Source: Cotesia glomerata
Taxonomy: Eukaryota > Arthropoda > Insecta > Hymenoptera > Braconidae
Direction: 5' to 3'
Length of the DNA stretch: 64,000 bases
NCBI RefSeq assembly: GCF_020080835.1
Contig: NC_058166.1
Span: 5,642,001 to 5,706,000 of the forward strand
A model generated the notes under the pieces. That model was not told the origin of the DNA, searched no databases, and worked only from the letters and a program-made list of their open reading frames with translations. Position 1 is the first letter of the stretch. Every line of letters starts with the position of its first letter. Shown here piece after piece: positions 47,038-57,369 of the stretch. The translations under genes were made by a program, and so were the position numbers.

Positions 47038-47163
47038 AAATCCCTGAATAAAAAAAAGTATTGAGACAAAGAAAAAAGTATTGAAAAGTATTGGATTGAC
47101 TAGAAAACCAATACTTTTCAATACTTTTTTCTTTGTCTCAATACTTTTTTTTTATCAGGGATT
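47038..47163. repeat. Near-perfect hairpin, about 55-bp arms
   Basis: AAATCCCTGAATAAAAAAAAG...AAAGTATTGAAAAGTATTGG and its complement enclose a 13-base loop (ATTGACTAGAAAA). Almost every base pairs, so this is a recent palindromic insertion or a gene-conversion-maintained hairpin. Confidence 0.85.
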
Positions 47164-48161
47164 TCTGATTAAAGCAAAATGTTTAGTACAGAACTTCAAT
47201 CATTAGTCTGTTTTCTTAATTTAAGACGTTGGATATACAAAAAAAAACCCTCCATTCAAGGATTTTACTCTTCAAAAAAGTATTAGACTTCAATCCATAC
47301 CTACACGGAGAAAAAAATATTGTCAAAATAACGATTTAACGTAATCTTGAATGACGATTGATCAAAATAACAATTTGATTATCTGATTTAAGGTAATTCC
47401 CCAGTAAAACCACTTTTTGACCGATTTTGTTAATTAACGGCTTAAAAATGATACTTACGAATAAATCTTGAAGCCAGAATTTTTCACCGTTCAGAATGCA
47501 AGATATTCGATAACAAAATTTCGCGATTCTTAGGCTTATAAATATACTTCACATATGAAGCATGTAAAACTGACTACCCAAATATTATCTATTATATTAA
47601 GAAAATTCATCGACAGAACCCATACGAAGTTGCCGATGCTCAACAATTTCCATTCATTGGCCAAGGCACGGCTACTAATGCTCGGCCAAGTATCGGCGTT
47701 TTGTATCGGCCTAGCTTCGGTAAACCATTGGCTTTAATGTTTGGCCAAGCATCGGCGATTTGTACTGGCCTAGTCTAGGTAAGCCATCGGCTACCGCACG
47801 ATATTTATTATAATATAATGGTATGTGATTTGATTATCAGCCATTGCTTGGCCGATGCTCTGGCTAATTTTTTATTACACTTGAAAACAATTAATAGGTG
47901 TTAGTCATTAGTAATGACTCATTACTATGTTGTATTATTGTTTTAATTTAACGTTTGACCAAATTATAAACTAATATGGACTAAAAATTAATAAATCAAT
48001 TTTTTAAAAATATCTTACGAGATTTTTTTAGGAGAAAACACCAATTTAAATTATTAACAATTAAAGTTATTAGTGTTCTTATCCATAATTTGTAATATAA
48101 TTAAAACGGTTCTTATTTTCAGGATATTTAATACTTGATGTTTATTTAATTTTCATACAAC

Positions 48162-48188
48162 GTTTCGCCACTTTCGCAGCTTCCTCAG
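48162..48188 (-). ncRNA. Hammerhead-ribozyme-like core, left arm
   Basis: Minus strand reads CTGAGGA, A, GCTGC, GAAA, GTGGC, GAAAC. CUGANGA and GAAA are the two conserved hammerhead core strands and GCUGC/GUGGC can pair as stem II (two G-U pairs) capped by a GAAA tetraloop. Stem III and the cleavage triplet cannot be assigned confidently by eye. Confidence 0.35.
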
Positions 48189-48556
48189 GTACTACAACAG
48201 ACAATAATCATAATTACATTTTTCATCATATATATATATACATACACAACAATTAGTAATAGTTTGATTAACAGATCAAATTAAACTAATTTAAAACACT
48301 AGTAAAAATTACCTCAATTACAAACATCAATTGTTAAATTTATGTATAATAATATCGGCATTTAATATAATATTTAATTTAATATAATCGGCATTTATTA
48401 TACATAAATTTAACAATTGATGTTTGTAATTGAGGTAATTTTTACTAGTGTTTTAAATTAGTTTAATTTGATCTGTTAATCAAACTATTACTAATTGTTG
48501 TGTATGTATATATATATGATGAAAAATGTAATTATGATTATTGTCTGTTGTAGTAC

Positions 48557-48583
48557 CTGAGGAAGCTGCGAAAGTGGCGAAAC
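48557..48583 (+). ncRNA. Hammerhead-ribozyme-like core, right arm
   Basis: Same motif as in the left arm, on the plus strand: CTGAGGA 48,557-48,563, stem II GCTGC 48,565-48,569 with GTGGC 48,574-48,578 around GAAA, then GAAAC 48,579-48,583 followed by GTTGTATG. The extra A at 48,564 between core and stem II is unusual and could weaken activity. Confidence 0.35.
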
Positions 48584-48668
48584 GTTGTATGAAAATTAAA
48601 TAAACATCAAGTATTAAATATCCTGAAAATAAGAACCGTTTTAATTATATTATTAACAATGTTTTTTT

Positions 48669-48817
48669 AACTTCCCGCTACGAAAATCGAAGATTTTCAA
48701 AAATCGGGAAGTTATTTTTTTCACCCCGTTTTGCAAAAACCGAGTTTTCATCAGATCTCGACGTTTGAAGGTCACAGGAAGCTTCCCTGACTATCCCTGC
48801 GAGGTTGTCACGGTGTC

Positions 48818-48913
<96 letters not shown>

Positions 48914-49598
48914 TATGTGAACCGCTTATAACGTTTGAACGGCTTGACCGATTTCATCGCGGTTGGTGCCATTCGAAAGGGCTTGACCAAACTTAGATTT
49001 TGAATACTATTTGGACCGATTCAGATCAATAGATTTTGATAAATCTTAAAAAAACTGAAAAAAAAAATTTTTTTTAATGTGGTTTTTTTGCAATAACTTT
49101 TAAACGGCTTGATGGTTCAATTCCAAAAACTAATCAGCTCTTAACCTCAAAAAACCACGTTGATCGCCACCAGTCCGGTCAAAATCGGTTGATTCGTTCG
49201 AGAAATATCGTGAACGAAAGAAAACCGAAAAAAGTGTTTTTTCGGAATAACTCCAAAATTTCTAGCGCGATCAATTCAAAATTTGAGATTCTTTGTGAGG
49301 CTTAAAAAACTGCGTCGAATGCTACCAACCGCGTGAAAATCAATTTATTCATTCAAAAGTTATTGCGATTTAAAAATTCAAAAAATAGTGTCACCAAATC
49401 CCTATCAGACTTTTGAGCTCGAAGAGCTCAAAAGCATAAAAAAACAATCTCTTTGAGCTTGGAGAGCTCAAAATAACCCATAAATTGTATTTTTGAGCTC
49501 GAAGAGCTCAAAAACGTTATTGGTGCAATTTTAAGCGCCTAAGTATGGAATTAGCGGGAAGTTGCAGGGATGGCCTTCAGGGTCAACCGTTTTCCTAA
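48669..49598 (-). mobile_element. HINE-like repeat, copy F
   Basis: Full-length: terminal hairpin AACTTCCCGCTAC...CGGGAAGTT, (TG)n 48,823-48,909 (uninterrupted), GGTGCCATTCGAAAGGGC, one internal unit (49,200), three GAGCTC hairpin units (49,411-49,512), then GCGGGAAGTTGCAGGGATGG and AACCGTTTTCCTAA. Inserted into T-rich sequence of TIR copy 1; the matching site in copy 2 is empty, so the unit moved as about 0.93 kb. Confidence 0.8.
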
Positions 49599-50114
49599 TT
49601 TTTTTTTTAAAATATTATATTGATCATTTTTTAGTTTTTAATGAACATTTTTATTATTCAACAAGCTCTATTAAGATTAAATCAACATTTGTTTTCACTA
49701 AAACAGATTTAATAAGTAATTAATATTTTTTTGGAGGACTTTTTCGATAAATTTTTACATTACCCAATCAGTTAAACCTATTTCTTTTAGTATTAAAAAA
49801 AAATATATTTTAGCAAGAAACTAATGATTTTTAATAAATGATTTGTTTACTTACAAATCGATTTATGAATATAAATAAAAATATACAAATATAAATATAT
49901 ATATTTATTTTTAATTAATTTCGAACTTCTTGCTTAAAAAATAAAGTTTTAAAAAACTAGGAAGTTATTTTTTATTATTAATAAAATTCAGAAATTGTTC
50001 AATTATGAAATAAATATAAAAATTCGTAACAACAATCAAGTTAACTCAATTATACTGAGAAAAATTGATTGTTGAACATTGAAATGATGAAACTAAGAAC
50101 ACTACACTCAGATC

Positions 50115-50190
50115 AGTTAGCAGCGCCCGTGACACCGCTCGAGACTTCCACGCAGACGGACCAGGTTCAAATCCCTTTACATCCGGATTT
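50115..50190 (+). repeat. tRNA-like module inside TIR copy 1
   Basis: GCAGCGCCCGTGACACCGC, CGAGACTTCCACGCAGACGG, ACCAGGTTCAAATCCC. B-box-like GGTTCAAATCC. Homologous to 206-277 in a different TIR family and to the inverted copy at 59,335-59,412. No complete cloverleaf. Confidence 0.5.
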
Positions 50191-50591
50191 TTTCAGAATT
50201 AATTTCTATCAACCAGTAGTCCATCACCTCAGAATAATAATAATTCAAAAATAAACAACGTTAAAAAATTTTTTTTAATTATTTTACCTAAAATTTGATT
50301 TTTTTTGTCTATGCTTGGCCGATGCTCGGCTAATGCTTGGTTACTATGTTCGGCCGATGCTCAGTCGCCTATATAGGCTGGGTGTTACCATCCGATGTTC
50401 GCCCAGTCTTGGCCCAACGATATTTCACGATACTCGGCCGATACTTAAAGATCGGTTACCAGTCTTGGCCCAGTATCGGGCCGATCTTCATTTTTTGTAT
50501 GGGAATCGGAAAAAAACTATAGCAGCATAAAAAAGAATATTTTTTTGATAAATTAATAAAAAAAAAAAATTGCACTTTATAATTTTGTTAT

Positions 50592-50741
50592 CACACAATT
50601 TTTTTTGTTAAAAATTTTAGTGTTAAATATTTAACACTTTTATGTGTAAATTTAACACTTATTCTGTTAAATCAACACAAAAAAGTGTTAAATATTTAAC
50701 ATCAAATTTTTTGACGCAATGACGCAAAATTTTTTACTGTG
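50592..50741. repeat. MITE, ACTGTG/TGACGC family
   Basis: Left CACACAATTTTTTTTGTTA, interior AGTGTTAAATATTTAACACT palindromes (twice), right ATGACGCAAAATTTTTTACTGTG. Shares its right end with 28,625 and 30,198. Confidence 0.6.
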
Positions 50742-51152
50742 CATGAAAGGTGTTAGGTCGAACTAGCAATAACAAGTGTCACTTAACAGTTACTTAATTA
50801 TATTTTAACTATCCCAGTGTAAATCTAGTCTCTTTATTTTGACCTCTGAACACAATACCTCCAATGTCTCTTATGCACACACAAACCCACAAATCTAATC
50901 TAATCTAAATCTCTTTCTCTCTCACTCAATACCCTTATCCGGAATTAAACGGTCAAACCTCAAGCAGTCTTTATTGACCTTTCTCTGCTTCACCCCCATT
51001 TAAACATTTTTTTTGGTTATTTGAATATGGTATTTCTATGGTAAATGACGATTTGACAATAGTATTGACCTTCCGATAATAGTAAATGCTCTGACTACCA
51101 CTGGGTAGTACCAATATAGCCCGGAGGAACGACCTTGGCTCTCGTAAACATT
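50742..51152. other. Mixed DNA, no gene recognised
   Basis: Balanced composition at 50,810-51,140 with several CTCT runs, possibly unique host DNA. No open frame of note. Confidence 0.3.
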
Positions 51153-51561
51153 AGAGTGTTTCAAAAAAACACACTATTTTTTTTTTTCGAAGAACATTGA
51201 AAATTCTTCAGAGTATCCCTAATTAAAGACATTGTGAATATCTCAGCCCTTAATATTAATGTATAGAGGTGGCTGTAGTTAATTTTTTATTTCCATTTAA
51301 TTAACATGGAAAAAATTTTTTTTTACTTTTGAATTTTGCTAGTCAACAACGAAACATTTTATAGCTATGATCGATACATATTCTTGTAGGAAATTTAACG
51401 ATCTACAAAAATTGTTTGAATGAATATATGCGTACGGAAAACCATTTCGAAGTTATCAGGCCTCAAACATCGAACTGTTTAAAAAAGTGATAATATTTAT
51501 AGCAACAGCTATCACGTTAGTTAAATCTACTCTTGACTCTTTAGTCAGTACTCCATTTTCT

Positions 51562-52079
51562 TAGCAAGTTACTGAATATCGGATATCGTCTCAACTGTTG
51601 ATCTCCGGGATTCCAAATGATTTAAATACACAACAAACTAATGAGCAGATTACACACCAAATATTTAAGAAGTTAAATATTGCAAATTTTACTACTGATA
51701 TTTTAAATATCAGAGAATTTAACAATAAAAGGAGGCAAAGTGGACAAAATAGCACACAAACTTCGCGTTCGCTTATTGTTAAACTTAAATCACCTGAAAT
51801 TTGTAAACACATCATTGAAGTCAAACGCCGTTCCCCAAGACTTCTGGCTAAAAACGTCTTTAATACTTCTTCTGACTCTAACCAAAACAAATTTATATAC
51901 ATAAATGAGTTCTTACATCCTGATATATATATAAATTTGTACAGAAGATAAAAACTAAAGCCAAACTATCAAAAATTAAATACGTCTGGACTGACCGTGG
52001 CAATGTCTATGCAAAGAAGGATGATGATTCACCTAAGTTTCATATCAACACTGAAGATGACCTTGGAAAACTTTTATAG
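51562..52079 (+). pseudogene. ORF1 C-terminal part of a second non-LTR retrotransposon (FP-like domain)
   Basis: Frame opens with QVTEYRISSQLLISGIPNDL and runs to about 51,940; one frameshift near there brings in a second frame with KLSKIKYVWTDRGNVYAKKD and ends LGKLL, TAG at 52,077-52,079. The order SGIP, NIREFN, SLIVKLKSPEICKHII, IYINEFLHPD, KYVWTDRGNVYAKK is that of the FP-like C-terminal domain found in ORF1 proteins of many insect non-LTR elements. The N-terminal half is missing (5' truncation against the foldback arm). It would have bound element RNA. Non-functional as it stands. Confidence 0.65.
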
Positions 52080-52108
52080 CAATAAATTGATCAGCCTATT
52101 GTAACCAG

Positions 52109-52183
52109 TACATCAATAAACATCTTAAGTCTCAATATAAACAGTTATTTAGCCCATCTAGCACAATTTGAAGCTCTTGAATG
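52109..52183 (+). pseudogene. ORF2 endonuclease start, fragment
   Basis: STSINILSLNINSYLAHLAQ followed by FEALE and a stop at 52,181-52,183. The motif INILSLNIxS...HLxxFE is the first beta-strand region of AP-endonuclease domains in non-LTR ORF2. All downstream endonuclease and early RT sequence is replaced by unrelated DNA with a palindrome. Confidence 0.55.
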
Positions 52184-52730
52184 AAGCTGCAATCCTCAGA
52201 TTCGGTAGAATCTGGCGCCAAGTTCCGTTCAAATCCGTTGTAAACGGAGCGCCAGACTACCGACTGTGTTTACTGTAAGCAGAACGGTATTTCGAGGTTG
52301 CAAAATTTTATTTAATTATATGGTTCTCCTTTTTCCAAAATGATATATTATAAAATTAATTTATACTTTATTTTACTGATATTAATTAATTATAATCAAT
52401 TATACCACTTAATTCACTTAAAATTATTAAATTTTATCAGCACAAACTATAGTAAGCCCAGAAATTTCGATCCTGACTTTTTTTCGATGGGGAATATCAG
52501 CGCCACAGACTAGATAAAATAAAAATGTGTAGCAATCCTTCCTATAGACACGCAACTACAGTAAAAAAAAGTGATTCATAGCTTGCATCTATGGCCGCCA
52601 GGGTGCACTAGAATTACATCTACATAAACTGTAGCTTCAAGGGGATAGTTTGCAGTAAAAAATGCAGTCAACACGAGATTTAAGTTGTTATCAATTGTAA
52701 ATTTTCATTATAATTACAAAAATACTAAAA

Positions 52731-53233
52731 TCCGAACAAAAACAGTTTCACTGTAAAAAGTCGCGCCAAGTCCACGTTCATAAGACTATTAGGAAAAAAA
52801 TTTTTTTCTTTACAAAAGATACAAAATAAAAAATTAAAAATCCGAGTAACCGATATGATTGTTTATGATTTTCGGAAATTAAAAATTTTATTGTAAATTT
52901 AAAAATTAAAAAAATTTAGAACGTACTTGGTGTGCGTCATTGTGTATTTCAATTTTTTAAAGTCCTAGTAAATAGATTTTACGAATTTCATTAAAAGTAA
53001 AATATTTTGTAACCGCGCACACTAAATACGTTCTAAAATTTTTTTTATTTTTAAATTTACAATAAAATTTTTTTAATTTCCGAAAATCATAAACAATCAT
53101 ATCGGTTACTCGGATTTTTTAATTTTTTTATTTTGTATCTTTTTGTAAAGAAAAAAAAAAATTTTTTTTCCTAATAGTCTTATGAACGTGGACTTGGCGC
53201 GACTTTTTTACAGTGAAACTGTTTTTGTTCGGA
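52731..53233. mobile_element. Palindromic element inside the retrotransposon, about 205-bp arms
   Basis: TCCGAACAAAAACAGTTTCA, CTGTAAAAAGTCGCGCCAAG, TCCACGTTCATAAGACTATT and so on are mirrored at 53,040-53,233. The embedded TACAGTG/CACTGTAAAA motif is the usual MITE terminus. The inner arm includes CGAGTAACCGATATGATTG. The DNA just left of it (52,190-52,730) is neither retrotransposon nor arm and is unrecognised. Confidence 0.75.
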
Positions 53234-54048
53234 TTAAACTTACGACTGATGGGGAAGCAGTAGCTGATTGGGCTAAAGAAGTTGGCCTTGAAATAAATTT
53301 TACAAAAACTAAGGTTATGATTCTTGGAAGTAACAGAAGACTCAAGCTCTTAGACAACTGTGATCTTCCTCCAATTATTATAGATGGAAATGTAATACCC
53401 TATGTTAATACAACCAAGCATTTGGGAATTCACCTAACCAGAAATCTTTCTTGGGATCTCCATGTTGCCCATACTACTCGTAAAGTCTACGCTACGTTAA
53501 ATTGCCTGAAATATAGGAGAAATATTCTCTCTACGTCCACTCGCAAGCTCTTAGTCATGTCCACTATCATCCCAATTATTGAATATTGTTCATTAGTCTT
53601 TCCTGATTCACCAAAAAAGTTAGACTACAAACTGCAGCATCTCGTGAATAACACTATCAGATTCATATTCAATCTTAGACGTGATGAACATATCACTCCT
53701 TACAGGCATAAATTAAATTGGCTCACAATTAAATCCAAAAGACTTTACGCTTTAGCTTGCTTTATGTTCAAGCTTCTAAACTCGGGTGAACCCAAGTTCC
53801 TTAGGAGTCTTTTTATAGGAGAACCATCTGATATCAGAAGATCTGACAGAATTGCAGCGAAATTTAATAACATTCTTTTCAAAATGCCAAATTTCTCGAC
53901 TACAATCTACGAGCATTCATTTGTAATCTCTGCAATTCGAATCTGGAAAGAGCTACCCACTGAAGTCATAGAATCACTCAGCCTAGACTCCTTCAAAAAT
54001 AAAGCTTTTGAATTTTTTGTGAAACTAGAACGAGAAAATGTACTATAA
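53182..54048 (+). CDS. ORF2 fragment: reverse transcriptase C-terminal region
   Basis: 288-codon open frame. The first about 18 residues come from the palindrome's right arm; true RT sequence begins near LTTDGEAVADWAKEVGLEI. It covers the segment just after the polymerase YXDD box: NFTKTKVMILGS, then TTKHLGIHLTRNLSWDLHV (thumb, LGxxL...W), then the long C-terminal helical region (PIIEYCSLVF, LNWLTIKSKRLYALACFMFK, IRIWKELPTEV) ending at TAA 54,046-54,048. The catalytic aspartates, fingers and endonuclease are missing, so it cannot polymerise. The tail lacks the CCHC motif of R1-clade ORF2 and resembles Jockey/CR1-like elements of insects; the exact clade is not assigned. The frame is uninterrupted, so decay is limited. 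Confidence 0.75.
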   Translation: MNVDLARLFYSETVFVRIKLTTDGEAVADWAKEVGLEINFTKTKVMILGSNRRLKLLDNCDLPPIIIDGNVIPYVNTTKHLGIHLTRNLSWDLHVAHTTRKVYATLNCLKYRRNILSTSTRKLLVMSTIIPIIEYCSLVFPDSPKKLDYKLQHLVNNTIRFIFNLRRDEHITPYRHKLNWLTIKSKRLYALACFMFKLLNSGEPKFLRSLFIGEPSDIRRSDRIAAKFNNILFKMPNFSTTIYEHSFVISAIRIWKELPTEVIESLSLDSFKNKAFEFFVKLERENVL

Positions 54049-54377
54049 ATGTCAAACAGGCCATTTAAAAATTTAAAATAAAAAATTTACATTCTAAATT
54101 ACTAAAGTATCTAATATGTTACCACTGAAAAAATTAGCTTTCAAATATTGCTCATTGATTCTATTGTTGTTCTCATTCTTATAAATAGTACAGTACTATT
54201 GAATTTTGCAACTATGTTATTAAATCATTCAAAATTATTAACTTCCATAAAATATGATGATGTTAGTCTTATATATTTAATATTGTTATACGTGTACTTT
54301 ATTATAAAAATTATGTATATAATTGTCATTCAGCTAGCTTGCCTTGACATAAAAATTGAATAAATAAATAAATAAAA
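54049..54377 (+). mobile_element. 3' UTR and (TAAA)n tail of the retrotransposon
   Basis: AT-rich untranslated tail ending TTGAATAAATAAATAAATAAA, a simple-repeat 3' terminus as in Jockey/CR1-type elements. The second foldback begins immediately after it. Confidence 0.6.
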
Positions 54378-55353
54378 TTTATTTATAAGTACGAAAAATC
54401 AACTTAAATCACTCCCATGTAAAAGAAATTTGTCCTAAAATTGTCATAAGCTTAGGATCCTAAACGTGACACAATTTAGGACATTTTATGACAAATTTAT
54501 GACACCAATCCGAAATGAAATTTAGGTTTTAGAAAAATATTGTGGATATTACTCAGAAAAAAAATATTGTTAAAAATTACTTTTATGACAATTTTAGGAT
54601 ACTTTCCTGAAAATTTTAGGACATTATTATGAATTTTAGGACAGATTTGTGAAAATGTTAGGATACTCTTATGACATTTTTATGACAATTTTATGATCTT
54701 TTATGAAAATTTTATAAAAATTTAGGACCCTTTTATGACAATTTTAGGACATTTTTATGAATTTTTGAATACTTCTATCACAATTTTATGACAATTTTGG
54801 GACACTTTTATGAATTTTAGGATACTTTTATGACAATTTCAGGATACTCATAGGACACTTTTATGACAATTTCAGGATACTCGTAGGACACTTTTATAAA
54901 TTTTAGGGTACTTTTATGAAAATTTTAGTACAAATTTATGATAATTTTAGGACGATTTCATGACAATTTTGGGATAATTTTTTGACAATTGTATAACAAC
55001 TTTGACAATTTTAGGACACTTTTATGACAACTCTTTATTACAATTATAAAATTGACATGAAAGTATCCTAAAATTGTCATAAAAGTGTCCTAAAATTCAT
55101 AATAGTGTCCTAAAATTTTTAGGAAAGTATCCTAAAATTGTCATAAAAGTAATTTTTAACAATATTTTTTTTCTGAGTAATATCCACAATATTTTTCTAA
55201 AATCTAAATTTCATTTCGGATTGGTGTCATAAATTTGTCATAAAATGTCGTAAATTGTATCACGTTTAGGATCCTAAGCTTATGACAATTTTAGGACAAA
55301 TTTTTTTTTACACGGGAGTGATTTAAGTTGATTTTTTGTACTTACAAATAAAT
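54377..55353. mobile_element. Foldback element with 'TTTTAGGACA' iterations
   Basis: Arms of about 240 bp (ATTTATTTATAAGTACGAAA, AATCACTCCCATGTAAAAGA, TTAGGATCCTAAACGTGACA, TTTCATTTCGG-type blocks) mirror each other. The loop (54,600-55,040) is a loose tandem of TTATGACAATTTTAGGACAC-like units, about 20-24 bp, which also occur in the arms. No coding capacity. Inserted directly behind the retrotransposon tail. Confidence 0.8.
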
Positions 55354-55719
55354 ATTATCACTTCTTTAAACAGTTCGATGTTTGAGGCCTGATAACTCCG
55401 AAATGGTTCTCCGTACGCATATATTCATTCAGACAATTTTTGTAGATTGTTAAATTTTCTACAAGAATATGTATCGATCATAGCTATAAAATGTTTCGTT
55501 GTTGGCTAGCAAAATTCAAAAGTAAAAAAAAAATTTTTTTCCATGTTATTTAAATAGAAATAAAAAATTAATTACAACCACCTCTATACATTAATATTAA
55601 GGGCTGAGATTTTTACAATGTCTTTGATAAGGGATATCCTGAAGAATTTTCAATGTTCTTCGAAAAAAAAAAAAATCGTGTGTTTTTTTGAACCACTCTA
55701 GTAAACATATATATAGTTT

Positions 55720-55978
55720 TGTTGAAACAGACAATTGTTTCGTCACCATGATGAGCTGTATATCTCAATTCAACTAATTGAACGCCTAATACAATGATCC
55801 AATCGTCATTTGTATTAAATAATACTGCTAATGTTTTTGATAAATATATTGTTTAATGTTTTGTTAAATATAATGTTATTATATTATAATAGCTACATGT
55901 GCTCCTTAGATTAATTTTTGTTACCTTGTAATTGGCCATTAAGCTGTTGGGTTTATTAATAAAGAAATAAATGAATTT
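55720..55978 (+). mobile_element. 3' tail of another non-LTR retrotransposon
   Basis: TTACCTTGTAATTGGCCATT followed by AAGCTGTTGGGTTTATTAAT and AAAGAAATAAATGAA, a typical 3' terminus of Jockey/CR1-like insect elements. The upstream part is too diverged to show coding sequence. Heavily 5'-truncated. Confidence 0.45.
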
Positions 55979-56826
55979 GTGACGATCTACCGCTAAGAAA
56001 GTAAAGAAACGTTATATACGTGAATTGGTTATACGGCGTATCACTAAAAAATTTAGTTTTTACAGCTAACAAAAAAATTTACAAAAAAATTAGTTGTAGT
56101 CAAAATAACGATATGTACACCGAATTAAATATTAAATTCATACCAGAATTTTTAGTTGAATTTCGAACATTAGTGTTTACATTGTGTAAATTCGAAAATT
56201 CTTAGAAGATATGCGCAATGGAGATGTAAAACTAATGAACTATCAGTATTGTTATTATGATAATTAGGACCAGGAAGTTAACGTTTTTTCTTTATTCAAA
56301 TTTTAGGTTAAACATATAAATGCTCATTTAAACAACTGCGAAAGTCCTGGCCCTAATGATAATATATATTTTTTTGTTATACTCGCTCCAAAAGTTCAAC
56401 TTTTGAGCGCTAGGTGGCCTCCGAAAAGATACTCATTTCTAGAGACTCTACCATACCGCCTTTTTTCCGCGGCCTAGGCCGCAAAGTTTACTTCCCCCTT
56501 TTTTCCGTACTGTTCTTGAGCAATCGGATGAAATTTAGAACGAAATAAATCAAATTCTAGTGTACAGACCGATGGATTTTGAGCAAATTTTAAATTTGGT
56601 TACTATTGAGTGGCGCTAATTCTTTCTTTGCTGGCAGTTTATTATGAAGCGGACCTAATGTTAATAAAATAACAGCCACGTTATAAATAAATATTAATCA
56701 AAAGATAATTAATATAAAATTAAGTTTTGTTGCCCTTGTAAAGCTTCATAAAATTTGAATATGTCATTATTTGCCTCCTATCCCTTAAAAGTTAAACTTA
56801 TGGAGCGATAATAACAACAAATATTG
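55979..56826. other. Mixed DNA, no gene recognised
   Basis: GC-raised patch at 56,380-56,560 including a perfect 14-bp palindrome GCGGCCTAGGCCGC at 56,469-56,482. The short frames here have no recognisable products. Confidence 0.3.
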
Positions 56827-57051
56827 AATGTCATTTGGCCACTAAGGGGTGATTTTGACAACGACGATTGAACGATATTCGCTTTAAAGTTTGTGACGCG
56901 AATGTACGAAAACGAGTGTAAATTTCCGTCCTCGGTTTCGCCTCGGACGTTAAAATTACGCCCATTTTCGTACATTCCCGCCACGAACCTTAAGCTCATA
57001 TCGCAACATCATCGTTGTCAAAAAATCGCCACTTTGCGGCCATATGACATA
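56827..57051. mobile_element. Palindromic MITE, about 95-bp arms
   Basis: ATGTCATTTGGCCACTAAGG, GATTTTGACAACGACGATTG, GCGAATGTACGAAAACGAG pair with CCCATTTTCGTACATTCCCG, CATCGTTGTCAAAAAATCGC and GGCCATATGACAT. The spacer of about 35 bases contains CGTCCTCGGTTTCGCC. Some divergence between arms. Confidence 0.7.
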
Positions 57052-57301
57052 AATTACCATTTCATACCCAAGGGCTATAATATTGACCGGCATCAGTCGT
57101 AGTCTGAAATCGTGTTCCATTCAGTTTAACATACCGCTTGTCCTATCACATATTAAAACTTGAAGTTTCAATGTCTGTGTCTTAGTCAAAACAAGATAAT
57201 TTAGAAGCAGACAGCTACGGTTCAATCATCAACTTAATGATTTGGAGATCTACAATAAGCAAATACGAGCCTGACACAATCGTAATGGAGGCAGAAACAA
57301 A

Positions 57302-57369
57302 CTCTCTAAACATGAATTAGTGAAAATTCACTCATTCAAGTGAATTTTCACTAATTCATGTTTAGAGAG
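57302..57369. repeat. Perfect 31-bp-arm hairpin
   Basis: CTCTCTAAACATGAATTAGT...GAAAATTCACT, six-base loop CATTCA, then the exact complement. Outside it, GGCAGAAAC (57,290) and GTTTCTGCC (57,397-57,405) form an outer stem, so the original inverted repeat was longer and has one arm interrupted. Confidence 0.9.

Larger units (their letters stand above)
48050..48660. mobile_element. Palindromic insertion with hammerhead-like motifs, 12-bp TSD
   Basis: Flanked by identical 12-bp ATTATTAACAAT at 48,050-48,061 and 48,649-48,660, which is single in copy 2: a true target-site duplication. The insert is 32 unpaired bases (48,062-48,093), then a near-perfect palindrome of two 270-bp arms meeting near 48,372. 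Each arm bears a CTGAGGA...GAAAC motif. Variable long TSD, inverted arms and hammerhead-type motif are seen in Penelope-like elements; no RT or GIY-YIG coding is present, so the class is inferred. Confidence 0.6.
47619..50503 (+). mobile_element. CCCATAC-ended TIR element, copy 1
   Basis: Starts CCCATACGAAGTTGCCGATG and ends GGGCCGATCTTCATTTTTTGTATGGG. Both ends carry GC-rich iterated motifs built on TTGGCCGATGCTCGG and ATCGGC. The inner part holds a tRNA-like module (50,115-50,190). Copy 2 at 57,812-60,435 is the same element inverted and lacks this copy's two insertions (48,062-48,648 and 48,665-49,600), giving precise empty sites. No transposase and no clear target duplication; mobiliser unknown. 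Confidence 0.75.
51153..55702. mobile_element. Large foldback element, about 340-bp arms
   Basis: Left arm 51,153-51,500 (AGAGTGTTTCAAAAAAACAC, GGGATACTCTG-type blocks, GAAACATTTTATAGCTATGA, CATCGAACTGTTTAAA) is mirrored by 55,350-55,702, ending GTTTTTTTGAACCACTCTAG. Arms look roughly 90% identical. The interior is a retrotransposon plus a second foldback, so the original element was probably much shorter. Confidence 0.75.

Noticed and set aside
53182..53236. N-terminal 18 residues of the RT frame as genuine protein start
   Set aside because: This DNA is the right arm of a palindrome and also occurs inverted at 52,731; the Met is accidental.
56469..56482. Perfect 14-bp palindrome GCGGCCTAGGCCGC
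   Set aside because: Striking in AT-rich DNA but isolated; no flanking structure to support a functional site.
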